This document shows positions 18,127 to 26,680 of a DNA stretch of 64,000 nucleotides, piece by piece. A program made the translations under genes and the position numbers. The notes under the pieces were generated by a model, which was not told where the DNA came from, did not search any database, and saw only the letters and a program-made list of their open reading frames with translations. Source of the DNA: Billgrantia zhangzhouensis (GTDB lineage: Bacteria > Pseudomonadota > Gammaproteobacteria > Pseudomonadales > Halomonadaceae); the NCBI RefSeq assembly GCF_021404465.1, contig NZ_JABFTT010000009.1, positions 62,001 through 126,000 on the forward strand. The letters are read 5' to 3'. How positions within the stretch are numbered: position 1 is the stretch's first letter; every line of letters starts with the position of its first letter.

Positions 18127-19209
18127 ATGACCCTGCGTTCCGTCTTCAAGGGCTGGATCAACCGCTACTTCTCCGACGAGGAAGCGGTAATTCTGCTGGT
18201 GCTGCTGGTGCTTGGCTTCGCCGCGGTGATCTTCCTCGGGCATATGCTGGCACCCTTCCTCACCGCCCTGGTGATCGCCTTCCTGCTGCAGGGGGCGGTG
18301 ACCTGGTTGCAGCGGCGCCATGTGCCGCACCTGCTGGCGGTAAGCCTGGTGTTCCTGGGCTTCATCGGCATGCTGCTGGCGCTGGCCTTCATCCTGATGC
18401 CGCTGATCTGGAACCAGTTGGTAGGGCTGGTGCAGGAGACGCCGCGCATGTTCGCCAGCGGCCAGCATCTGCTCGACGACCTCCAGGAGCGCTATCCCCA
18501 ACTGGTCACACCGGACCAGATCCAGAACTGGATCGGCGTGGCGGGGCGCGAGATGACCCAGTTCGGCCAGCGCGCCCTGACCCTGTCGCTGGCATCGCTC
18601 GGCAACGTGCTGTCCCTGATCATCTACCTGGTGCTGGTGCCGATCCTGGTGTTCTTCCTGCTCAAGGATCGGGCGGCGCTGACGGGCTTCGCGCTTTCGC
18701 TGCTGCCCCAGAAGCGTACCCTGATGACCCGCATCTGGCAGGAGATGGACGACCAGATCGCCAACTACGTGCGTGGCAAGGTCATCGAGATCGTCATCGT
18801 CAGCACCGTCTCCATCTTCACCTTCGCCTTCTTCGGCCTGCCCTATTCGGTGCTGCTGGCGGTGCTGGTGGGCTTCTCGGTGCTGGTGCCCTACATCGGG
18901 GCGGCGGTGGCCACCCTGCCGGTGGCGGCGGTGGCGGGCTTCCACTTTGGCATGACCAACGAGTTCGTCTATGTGCTGATCGCCTATGGGGTGATCCAGG
19001 CGCTGGACGGCAATGTCCTGGCTCCGATCCTCTTCTCGGAGACCAACAACATCCATCCGGTGTCGATCATCGTGGCGGTGCTGTTCTTCGGCGGGATCTG
19101 GGGCTTCTGGGGCGTTTTCTTCGCCATCCCGTTGGCCACCCTGCTCAAGGCGCTGGTCTTCGCCTGGCCGAGAGGGATGCAGCGACACGGTCGAGAGGTG
19201 CCGGCTTAG
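18127..19209 (+). CDS. AI-2E family transporter (PerM/YdgG-like permease)
   Basis: Inner-membrane protein of 360 aa with about eight membrane segments and a central soluble loop. It includes the family's conserved VPYIGAAVATLP and ALDGNVLAPILF segments. Members include the AI-2 exporter TqsA and some Na+(Li+)/H+ antiporters from halophiles, so the substrate is not fixed by sequence. Its short hydrophilic N-terminus, RYFSDEEAV, is typical of the PerM subgroup. It stands alone between suhB and the mrp operon. Confidence 0.9.
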   Translation: MTLRSVFKGWINRYFSDEEAVILLVLLVLGFAAVIFLGHMLAPFLTALVIAFLLQGAVTWLQRRHVPHLLAVSLVFLGFIGMLLALAFILMPLIWNQLVGLVQETPRMFASGQHLLDDLQERYPQLVTPDQIQNWIGVAGREMTQFGQRALTLSLASLGNVLSLIIYLVLVPILVFFLLKDRAALTGFALSLLPQKRTLMTRIWQEMDDQIANYVRGKVIEIVIVSTVSIFTFAFFGLPYSVLLAVLVGFSVLVPYIGAAVATLPVAAVAGFHFGMTNEFVYVLIAYGVIQALDGNVLAPILFSETNNIHPVSIIVAVLFFGGIWGFWGVFFAIPLATLLKALVFAWPRGMQRHGREVPA

Positions 19210-19556
19210 GCTTTGGCGGAGGATTGCCCCCTGTGGTGGTGCCTTCGCCGGCCCTTGCCTCGCCGGTGGGAACCTCTTGCGTTTGGCGAACGGTCCTGTG
19301 ATGGCACGGCTCTGCTATGGGTTCCTGCATGTAATTCAGTAAGTTGCGCTTGTCTGGGTGGCGCCGGTAGCGTAGTTTTAAACGGCTGGAGTCGACGCAA
19401 CGTGCCCGAGAACGGAGTCGCCGCACCCTGGCTCATGCTCGTGACGCCGACCGGAGCTTGCCTTCGGTACTGTCCCTCACCTGCACAGGTTTGTGGCTCG
19501 CGGCCATCGGCTGCTGACAAGACGCTTAGATTCATGCTTGCCCGAGACCGAGAGCC
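19210..19556. other. non-coding gap upstream of the mrp operon
   Basis: No convincing gene or RNA is visible in these 347 bases. The stretch presumably holds the end of the permease transcript and the mrp promoter. A TTGCGC box near 19345 followed by AT-rich TAGTTTTAAA around 19373 is the only promoter-like pattern, and its fit is poor. Confidence 0.4.
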
Positions 19557-22460
19557 ATGCTGCTACTGTCCCTGATCCTCGTTCCTTTCGTCGGCAGTGC
19601 GATTGCCGCCCTGATGCCCGCCAATGCCCGTAATCGGGAGGCATGGCTGGCCGGGGGCGTGGCGCTGTTCGGCCTGCTCACGACGCTCTTCCTGTACGCC
19701 CAGACCGGCAGCGGTGAGGCGGTGCGCTTCCATGCCACCTGGCTGCCCGGTTACGGCCTGGACTTCATGCTGCGCATGGATGGACTGGCCTGGCTGTTCG
19801 CAATGCTGATTCTGGGCATTGGCCTGCTGGTGGTGATCTATGCGCGCTACTACATGTCGCCGGCAGACCCGGTACCGCGTTTCTTCTCTTTCCTGCTGGC
19901 CTTCATGGGCTCGATGTTGGGGGTCGTGCTCTCCGGCAACCTGATTCAACTGGTGATATTCTGGGAGCTGACCAGCGTGACTTCGTTTCTGCTGATCGGC
20001 TACTGGCACCATCGGGCCGATGCCCGGCGCGGGGCGCGGATGGCTTTCACCGTCACTGCGACGGGCGGGCTATGTCTTCTGGTCGGGGTGCTGCTGCTCG
20101 GCCACATCGCCGGCAGCTATTCGCTGGACGTGGTGTTGGCCTCGGGCGATGTGGTGCGAGAGCACCCCTGGTACCTGCCGACCCTGGTGCTGATCGCTCT
20201 GGGCGCCCTGACCAAGAGCGCCCAGTTCCCCTTCCATTTCTGGCTGCCACATGCCATGGCGGCGCCTACGCCGGTATCGGCCTTCCTGCACTCCGCCACC
20301 ATGGTCAAGGCCGGGGTCTTCCTGCTGATGCGCCTGTGGCCGACACTGTCGGGGACACCGGAGTGGACCTGGATCATCGCTGGGGCAGGCCTGTGTACGC
20401 TGCTGATCGGCGCCTTCGTGGCCATCTTCCAGCACGATCTCAAGGGGCTGCTGGCCTATTCGACCATCAGCCACCTGGGGCTGATCACCGTGCTGCTGGG
20501 CATCGGCTCGCCGCTGGCGGTGGTGGCGGCGATCTTCCATACCCTCAACCACGCTACCTTCAAGGCGTCGCTGTTCATGGCCGCGGGGATCATCGACCAC
20601 GAGAGCGGCACCCGGGATATGAGAAAGCTACGCGGCCTCTATCGTGCGCTGCCCTATACGGCGACGCTGGCTATCGTGGCCAGCGCGGCCATGGCGGGCG
20701 TGCCGCTGCTCAACGGTTTCCTGTCCAAGGAGATGTTCTTCGCCGAGACGCTGCTGGTGGGCGGGCCGGAGAACTGGGGCATGTCGTTGGCGGCGATCCT
20801 GATGGGGATCTTCAGCGTCGCCTACTCGCTGCGCTTCATCCACGTGTTCTTCGGCCCGCTGGCGGCCGACCTGCCCAAGGCGCCGCATGAGCCGCCCAGG
20901 TGGATGCGCTTTCCGGTGGAGTTCCTGGTGCTCTGCTGCCTGGTGGTGGGTGTGGCGCCCGGGTGGAGTGTCGGCCGCCTGCTCAACAACGCCGTGCTCT
21001 CGGTGCTTGGTGCCCAGGCGCCGGAGTATGACCTGGCGGTGTGGCACGGTTTCAACCTGCCCTTGTTGATGAGCGTGCTGGCCTTGGTAGGCGGCGTGAC
21101 CTTCTACACCCTGCTGCGTCGGCGCTACGACCTGATTCACTCCGACCGGGTGCCGTTGTTGCATCGCTTCAACGGCAAGGAGGCCTATGAGAGCACCATG
21201 CTGCGTCTGACCTCGACGGCCGCGTCTCTGGAGACGCTGCTCAGTACCCGGCGCCTGCAGCCGCAACTGGTGCTGATGATGGTCCTGCTGGTGGCGGTGC
21301 CGCTGCTGCTGGTCAGGCCGCTGTCGCTGCTGGCATTTTCCTCCGGCGGTGAGTTCTCTCCGCTGTTCGCCGGGCTGTGGGTGATCGGCTGCGCCTGCGC
21401 CATCGGGGCCGCCTGGCAGGCCAAGTACCACCGCCTGGCGGCCCTGAGCCTGGTCGGTGGCACTGGCATCGTCACGAGTATGACCTTCCTGTGGTTGTCG
21501 GCGCCGGACCTGGCGCTGACCCAACTGATGGTGGAAACCGTGACGACGGTGCTGATCTTGCTGGGCCTGCGCTGGCTGCCGGCGCGGATCGCGCCGCGCG
21601 AGCTGAATCTCCGGGCGCCACGCAGCGCCTGGGTGCGCCGTTCCCGGGACATGGCGATCGCCGTGTCGGCCGGACTCGGCATGAGTGCGCTCAGCTATGC
21701 GGTGCTGGTGCGCCCGGCGTCCCCGGGAGGCATCTCTGATTTCTTCCTGACCCGCGCGCTGTCGGAGGGCGGTGGCAGCAACGTCGTCAACGTGCTGCTG
21801 GTGGATTTCCGCAGCTTCGACACGCTAGGCGAGATCGCCGTGCTGGCGATCGTGGCGCTGACGGTGTATGCCCTGCTGCGGCGTTTCCGGCCGGCGCCCG
21901 AGAGCGTGCCGATTCCCGCCCAGCAGGCCAACAGCGTCGATCCGGCCGCCGGCCAGACGCCGGCCCAGCAGGTCGAGAGCGGCTATCTGCAGGTGCCCAG
22001 CGTCTATCTGCGCCTGCTGTTCCCGATCATGCTGGTCATCGCGGCCTACTTCTTCCTGCGGGGTCACAACCTGCCCGGAGGCGGCTTCGTCGCCGGCCTG
22101 ACCTTCGCCGTGGCGATCATCGTGCAGTACATGCTCGCCGGCACGGCCTGGGTGGAGACGCATCTGCGCCTGCAGTCGAACCGCTGGATCGCCTTCGGCC
22201 TGATCGCGGCGTGCGCGACGGGGCTGGGCGCGTGGGCGTTCGGCCATCCCTTCCTGACCAGCCACACCGCCCACGTCACCCTGCCGCTCGTGGGGGAGAT
22301 CCATTTGCCCAGCGCCTTTGTCTTCGATCTGGGGGTCTTCGCCGTGGTAGTCGGTGCGACCATCCTGATCCTGGTGGCCCTGGCCCATCAGTCGGTGCGT
22401 AGCCACCGGCTGCCGGCGGGCAGCGTGCCGCCCCGTGCAACCGGCAAGGAGATCAAGTAA
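19557..22460 (+). CDS. mrpA: Mrp Na+/H+ antiporter subunit A fused to subunit B (MrpAB)
   Basis: Largest subunit (967 aa) of the multi-subunit cation/proton antiporter. The first half is NuoL/MrpA-like with conserved WELTSVTSFLLIGYW, TKSAQFPFHFWLPHAM and HATFKASLFMAAGIIDHESG. A C-terminal MrpA region follows (LTQLMVETVTTVLILLGLRW). The last about 150 residues form an MnhB domain (FRGHNLPGGGFVAGL-like FLRGHNLPGGGF). The A-B fusion marks the group 2 (Pha-type) arrangement. It is first of six tightly packed genes, mrpAB-C-D-E-F-G, that expel Na+ and handle alkaline pH. Confidence 0.95.
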   Translation: MLLLSLILVPFVGSAIAALMPANARNREAWLAGGVALFGLLTTLFLYAQTGSGEAVRFHATWLPGYGLDFMLRMDGLAWLFAMLILGIGLLVVIYARYYMSPADPVPRFFSFLLAFMGSMLGVVLSGNLIQLVIFWELTSVTSFLLIGYWHHRADARRGARMAFTVTATGGLCLLVGVLLLGHIAGSYSLDVVLASGDVVREHPWYLPTLVLIALGALTKSAQFPFHFWLPHAMAAPTPVSAFLHSATMVKAGVFLLMRLWPTLSGTPEWTWIIAGAGLCTLLIGAFVAIFQHDLKGLLAYSTISHLGLITVLLGIGSPLAVVAAIFHTLNHATFKASLFMAAGIIDHESGTRDMRKLRGLYRALPYTATLAIVASAAMAGVPLLNGFLSKEMFFAETLLVGGPENWGMSLAAILMGIFSVAYSLRFIHVFFGPLAADLPKAPHEPPRWMRFPVEFLVLCCLVVGVAPGWSVGRLLNNAVLSVLGAQAPEYDLAVWHGFNLPLLMSVLALVGGVTFYTLLRRRYDLIHSDRVPLLHRFNGKEAYESTMLRLTSTAASLETLLSTRRLQPQLVLMMVLLVAVPLLLVRPLSLLAFSSGGEFSPLFAGLWVIGCACAIGAAWQAKYHRLAALSLVGGTGIVTSMTFLWLSAPDLALTQLMVETVTTVLILLGLRWLPARIAPRELNLRAPRSAWVRRSRDMAIAVSAGLGMSALSYAVLVRPASPGGISDFFLTRALSEGGGSNVVNVLLVDFRSFDTLGEIAVLAIVALTVYALLRRFRPAPESVPIPAQQANSVDPAAGQTPAQQVESGYLQVPSVYLRLLFPIMLVIAAYFFLRGHNLPGGGFVAGLTFAVAIIVQYMLAGTAWVETHLRLQSNRWIAFGLIAACATGLGAWAFGHPFLTSHTAHVTLPLVGEIHLPSAFVFDLGVFAVVVGATILILVALAHQSVRSHRLPAGSVPPRATGKEIK

Positions 22461-22817
22461 ATGGAAGCCGTCATCGCGATCTCCATCGGCGTGCTGTTCG
22501 GCTCGGGGGTGTGGCTGGTCCTGCGTCCCCGGACCTTCCAGGTGATCACCGGCCTGCTGCTGATCTCCTATGCGGTCAACCTGTTCATCTTCATCATGGG
22601 ACGCCTGTGGCTAGATCGACCCCCACTGACGCTGGAGGACGGGCTGGTCGACGGACTGGTCGATGCCGGCCTCTACGCCGATCCGTTGCCCCAGGCGCTG
22701 GTGCTCACCGCCATCGTGATCGGCTTTGCGACCACCGCCCTTTATCTGGTGGTGATGATCGGCTCCCGGGGGCTGACGGGCACCGACCACGTCGATGGCA
22801 AGGAGTCGAGTAAATGA
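22461..22817 (+). CDS. mrpC: Mrp Na+/H+ antiporter subunit C
   Basis: NuoK-like small membrane subunit, 118 aa with three membrane segments. It contains the family's SYAVNLFIF and DPLPQALVLTAIVIGFATTA motifs. It starts at the base after the mrpA stop codon, and its stop overlaps the mrpD start by four bases, so translation is probably coupled. Confidence 0.95.
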   Translation: MEAVIAISIGVLFGSGVWLVLRPRTFQVITGLLLISYAVNLFIFIMGRLWLDRPPLTLEDGLVDGLVDAGLYADPLPQALVLTAIVIGFATTALYLVVMIGSRGLTGTDHVDGKESSK

Positions 22818-24430
22818 GCCTGCCTTGGATGCAGCATCTGATCCTGGCGCCCGTGTTGTTGCCATTGCTGTGCGGTGCCCTGCTGGTGCTGATCAGCGAA
22901 CGTCACCACGAACGGAAGTTCCTGATCGACCTGGTCGGCGTTCTGGGCCTGCTGGTGGTGTCGCTGGTGCTGGTGCATCTGTCGGACAGCGAGCACTGGC
23001 CCGGCGGTGTTGGCGTCTACCTTGCCGCCAATTGGGCGGCTCCCTTCGGCATCGTGCTGCTGGTGGACCGCCTGACCGCGGTCATGCTGCTGCTCAGCTC
23101 CGGATTGGCGCTGGCATCGCTGGTGTTCGCCATGACGCGCTGGAGCCGGATCGGGGTGCACTTCCACTCGCTGTTCCAGTTCCTGCTGATGGGCATCAAC
23201 GGGGCCTTCCTGACCAACGATCTGTTCAACCTGTTCGTCTTCTTCGAGGTGATGCTGGCGGCCTCCTACGGCCTGGTGCTGCACGGCTACAACAGCATGC
23301 GTATCCGTGCCGGGATGCAGTACATCGTGATCAATCTGGTGGCGTCGTTCTTCTTCCTGATCGGGGTGGCGCTGATTTACGCCGCGGCCGGGACGCTGAA
23401 CATGGCGGACCTGGCGGGCCGTGTCTCCGGCCTGGATGCCGACGAACTGGTGCTGCTGAAGCTGGGCATGACCGTCCTGGCGCTGGCCTTCCTGACCAAG
23501 AGCGCCATGTGGCCGCTGGGGTTCTGGTTGCCGACCACCTATGCTGCTGCCTCTCCGCCCGTGGCGGCGATGATGGTGTTGATGACCAAGATCGGCGTCT
23601 ATGTGGTACTGCGGCTCTGGCTGCTGGTGTTCTCCGACGGAGCGGCGGCGGGGTTCGGCTTCGATGCCCTGCTGTGGGGCGGCCTGGCGACGCTCGCCTT
23701 CGGCACCATCGGACTCCTGGCCAGCCAGGACTCGGGGCGTATGGCGGGCTACGCCGCGGTCATCTCATCCGGCACGCTGCTGGCGGTGGTCGGCTATGGG
23801 CAACCGTCGCTGATCGGGGTGGCGCTGTTCTATCTGATCGGCTCGACCCTGGCGGTGGCGGCGTTCCTGCTGCTGATCGAACTGATCGAGCGGATCAGGA
23901 CACCCAGCGCCGCCATGCTGGCGCTGACCATGGAGGCCTTCGCCGTGGAGGATGCGCCCGACGAGCCGGTGGGGGTGGCGATTCCGGGGGCCCTGGCTTT
24001 CCTGGGACTGGCCTTTGCCGGCTGTGCGCTGGTCATCACGGGGTTGCCCCCCCTGTCGGGGTTCATTGCCAAGTTCGGCCTGTTCCACGCCCTGCTCAAT
24101 CCCGGGCCGGGCGAGGCGCTCGGTCGCATCACCTGGGTACTGCTGACGCTGGTGGTGCTCTCGGGCCTCGCGGGCATCATATCGCTGATGCGCTTCGGGG
24201 TACGTACCTTCTGGGCCGCCAAGGACGTGACGCCGCCTCGCCTTCAGCTCACGGAAGTGGCGCCGATCAGCCTGCTGCTGCTGCTGTGCGTGCTGTTGAC
24301 CGTACAGGCCGGCCCGGCCATGGATTACCTGGAACGCAGCGCGGAGGCCCTGCACCGGTCCGAGGCCTACGTCGAACGGGTGCTGTCGGAGCCCGTCGTG
24401 TCCAGGATCATCGAGGGGGATCGCCCATGA
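22814..24430 (+). CDS. mrpD: Mrp Na+/H+ antiporter subunit D
   Basis: NuoM/N-like subunit of 538 aa with about fourteen membrane segments. It shows the proton-channel signature segments NLFVFFEVMLAASYGL (Glu) and FLTKSAMWPLGFWLP (Lys), and GLPPLSGFIAKFGL. Overlaps with both neighbours (ATGA at each end) indicate one operon. Confidence 0.96.
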   Translation: MSLPWMQHLILAPVLLPLLCGALLVLISERHHERKFLIDLVGVLGLLVVSLVLVHLSDSEHWPGGVGVYLAANWAAPFGIVLLVDRLTAVMLLLSSGLALASLVFAMTRWSRIGVHFHSLFQFLLMGINGAFLTNDLFNLFVFFEVMLAASYGLVLHGYNSMRIRAGMQYIVINLVASFFFLIGVALIYAAAGTLNMADLAGRVSGLDADELVLLKLGMTVLALAFLTKSAMWPLGFWLPTTYAAASPPVAAMMVLMTKIGVYVVLRLWLLVFSDGAAAGFGFDALLWGGLATLAFGTIGLLASQDSGRMAGYAAVISSGTLLAVVGYGQPSLIGVALFYLIGSTLAVAAFLLLIELIERIRTPSAAMLALTMEAFAVEDAPDEPVGVAIPGALAFLGLAFAGCALVITGLPPLSGFIAKFGLFHALLNPGPGEALGRITWVLLTLVVLSGLAGIISLMRFGVRTFWAAKDVTPPRLQLTEVAPISLLLLLCVLLTVQAGPAMDYLERSAEALHRSEAYVERVLSEPVVSRIIEGDRP

Positions 24431-24918
24431 GCCGCTGGTTCCCGTCACCGCCACTGTCCGTGGCACTGTTGGTCATGTGGTTGCTGCTCAACCAGAGCCT
24501 GGCACCGGGCCACCTGCTGCTCGGTGCGCTGCTGGCCGTCGTCGTGCCGCTGTGGGCCAAGCCGCTGCGACCGATGGCGGCAGTACGCTTCAAGAAACCG
24601 ATAGTGATGGCGCGGCTGCTCGGCATGGCGCTGGTGGAGATCGTGCGCTCCTGCTTCAACGTCAGCCGCATCATCCTGTTCACTAGGCCTGACGGACTCA
24701 ACTCCCAGTTCATTCGGGTACCGCTGGATCTGAAGCATCCGCACGGCCTGGCGCTGCTATCGTGCCTGATCAACTCGACCCCGGGCACCGTGTGGGTGGA
24801 GATCCTGCCGGACTCCCACGACCTGGCGCTGCACGTCTTTGATCTGCACGACGAGGCATGGTGGATCGACACCATCAAGACGCGCTACGAGCAGCCGTTG
24901 ATCGAGATCTTCGAATAG
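24427..24918 (+). CDS. mrpE: Mrp Na+/H+ antiporter subunit E
   Basis: Membrane-anchored subunit of 163 aa. An N-terminal pair of hydrophobic helices is followed by a cytoplasmic domain with the conserved LINSTPGTVWVEI and FDLHD segments. The start ATG is nested in the mrpD stop. Subunit E is needed for stability of the complex in better-studied systems. Confidence 0.94.
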   Translation: MSRWFPSPPLSVALLVMWLLLNQSLAPGHLLLGALLAVVVPLWAKPLRPMAAVRFKKPIVMARLLGMALVEIVRSCFNVSRIILFTRPDGLNSQFIRVPLDLKHPHGLALLSCLINSTPGTVWVEILPDSHDLALHVFDLHDEAWWIDTIKTRYEQPLIEIFE

Positions 24919-24930
24919 GGGGAGGTTCCC

Positions 24931-25209
24931 ATGATGACGCTCTTGTTCCTGGCCATCGACTTCACCCTGCTGTGCACCGTACTGGCGATGCTGCTGTGCA
25001 TGGTTCGCCTGCTGCGGGGACCCGCCGCCCAGGATCGCGTGCTGGCGCTGGATACCCTGTGGATGTGCGCGATGCTGCTGGCACTGGCATTGGGTATCCG
25101 CTTCGGCAGCCTGATCTATTTCGAGGCGGCCATGCTGATCGCCTTGACGGGCTTCGTGTCGACCGTGGCCCTGGCCAAATTCCTGATGCGAGGCGAGGTG
25201 ATCGAATGA
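24931..25209 (+). CDS. mrpF: Mrp Na+/H+ antiporter subunit F
   Basis: Small membrane subunit of 92 aa with three helices. It contains the conserved RVLALDTLW-like segment (DRVLALDTLWMCAMLLALA) and GFVSTVALAKFL. It lies 12 bases after mrpE behind a GGGGGAGG ribosome site; its stop overlaps mrpG. Confidence 0.94.
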   Translation: MMTLLFLAIDFTLLCTVLAMLLCMVRLLRGPAAQDRVLALDTLWMCAMLLALALGIRFGSLIYFEAAMLIALTGFVSTVALAKFLMRGEVIE

Positions 25210-25583
25210 ACCAGGGAATCGAAACCCTCCCGGTGTGGGTGAGTCTGCCGGTGACGGCGCTGCTGGTGCTGGGCAGCCTCATCGTGCTGATCGGCGCCCT
25301 GGGTCTGGTGCGGCTGCCGAACTTCTATCAGCGCATTCATGGCCCGGCGATCACCATCACGCTGGGTACCGGCTGCATCCTGATCGCGTCGATGATCTAT
25401 TTCACCGCGCTGCAGTCGCGCCTGGTGATCCACGAGTTGCTGATCACGGCCTTCGTGTTCCTGACGGCGCCGGTAGTGGCCATGCTGATCATGCGCACCG
25501 CAGTCTATCGGGACCTGCGCGCTGCCAAGCGTGATCGCGAGCCGGAGTCGGACGAGACCTACCCGTGTCCCCGCAAGAAGTGA
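25206..25583 (+). CDS. mrpG: Mrp Na+/H+ antiporter subunit G
   Basis: Last subunit of the antiporter, 125 aa with three membrane segments. It has the family's GALGLVRLPNFYQRIH and conserved basic tail. The ATG is nested in the mrpF stop codon. The highly charged C-terminus (RDREPESDETYPCPRKK) is longer than in many homologues. Confidence 0.94.
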   Translation: MNQGIETLPVWVSLPVTALLVLGSLIVLIGALGLVRLPNFYQRIHGPAITITLGTGCILIASMIYFTALQSRLVIHELLITAFVFLTAPVVAMLIMRTAVYRDLRAAKRDREPESDETYPCPRKK

Positions 25584-25655
25584 GCCGGCGCCTCCGGTGG
25601 GGCAGGCGGTGGGCGGCCTGTCTTTTCCACGCATGGCAGAAGCACACGCAAGCAA

Positions 25656-25690
25656 CGGGCCCCGGTGGACAGGGAGGCGGCCGGGGCCCG
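25656..25690. terminator. bidirectional terminator-like hairpin between mrpG and secF
   Basis: A 10-bp perfect GC stem (25656-25665 with 25681-25690) and a 15-base loop lie between the convergent mrpG and secF genes. It could end transcripts from both sides, although neither flank has a marked T-tract. Confidence 0.45.
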
Positions 25691-25731
25691 AGTTCGTGCG
25701 GTTGCCATGTCCGCGGCTCATGCTCGGAGGG

Positions 25732-26658
25732 TCAGGGCAATTCTTCTTCGGCCTCGACGTCCTCTTTCTTCGGCGGAATCAGGTCCTTGCGTTCCAGTTT
25801 CACGATGAGCAGCAGGGCGGCTGCCACGTAGATGGAGGAGAAGGTACCCACTACCACGCCGAGGATCAGTGCGATGGAGAAGTAGTGGATCATGTCGCCG
25901 CCCAGCAGCAGCAGCGCCATCAGTACCAGCAGGGTGGTACCAGACGTCGCCAGCGTGCGTGACAGGGTGAGGTTGATCGCTTCGTTGAAGATCGCCGGCA
26001 TGTCGTCGATGCGCGAGGTGCGGATGGTCTCGCGAATACGGTCGTAAACGACGATGGTGTCGTTGAGCGAATAACCGATCACCGCCAGCAGTGCCGCCAT
26101 CACGGTGAGATCGAAGTCGAATTGAAATAGCGAGAAGATGCCGACCACGATGATCACGTCGTGAAACAGGGCCAGCACGGCGCCGATGGCGAACTTGTAT
26201 TGGAAGCGGAAGGCCACGTAGACCATCACGACGGCCATGGCCAGCAGCAACCCGAGGCCGCTCTGGTCGCGCAGTTGCTCGCCGACCTGGGCGCCGACGA
26301 ACTCGGCGCGCACCAGTTGCACGGTATCGCCTTCGGCGCGCAGCAGGCCGACAACCTGTTCGCCGACGTCGGGCTCGAAGGCCTGTTGCAGGCGGATCAG
26401 TACCTCGGTGGAGGCGCCGAAGGTCTGCACCGAGACGTCGCGGAATGCGGCGGCCTCCAGAGTCTGGCGCACGGCGTCGAGCGAGGGCGCCACGGCGTAG
26501 CGTACCTCGACCAGGGTGCCGCCGGTGAAGTCCAGCCCCAGGTTGAGCTGCTGGAACAGCAGCGAGACGATCGACGCCAGGATCAGCAGGCCGGAGACTG
26601 CGAAGGCGATCCGGCGTTTGCCCATGAAGTCGAACTGTCGGTTGACGAGGGTCTTCAT
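25732..26658 (-). CDS. secF: protein translocase subunit SecF
   Basis: RND-like membrane subunit that with SecD uses the proton-motive force to pull proteins through SecYEG. It is 308 aa with six membrane segments, a periplasmic P1 domain (residues about 35-130), and the conserved GYSLNDTIVVYDRIRE and SRTLATSGTTLLVL motifs. ATG 26658 has GAGG at good spacing, so an upstream GTG at 26664 is not needed. It is 22 bases after secD in the same operon. Confidence 0.97.
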   Translation of the reverse strand: MKTLVNRQFDFMGKRRIAFAVSGLLILASIVSLLFQQLNLGLDFTGGTLVEVRYAVAPSLDAVRQTLEAAAFRDVSVQTFGASTEVLIRLQQAFEPDVGEQVVGLLRAEGDTVQLVRAEFVGAQVGEQLRDQSGLGLLLAMAVVMVYVAFRFQYKFAIGAVLALFHDVIIVVGIFSLFQFDFDLTVMAALLAVIGYSLNDTIVVYDRIRETIRTSRIDDMPAIFNEAINLTLSRTLATSGTTLLVLMALLLLGGDMIHYFSIALILGVVVGTFSSIYVAAALLLIVKLERKDLIPPKKEDVEAEEELP

Positions 26659-26680
26659 AACCACCTCATGTTGGTAAGCC

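Noticed and set aside
18103-19188. Long open frame (361 codons) antisense to the AI-2E-type permease
   Set aside because: Rich in His, Gln, Arg and Glu with no domain pattern, as expected from the reverse complement of a GC-rich membrane-protein gene.
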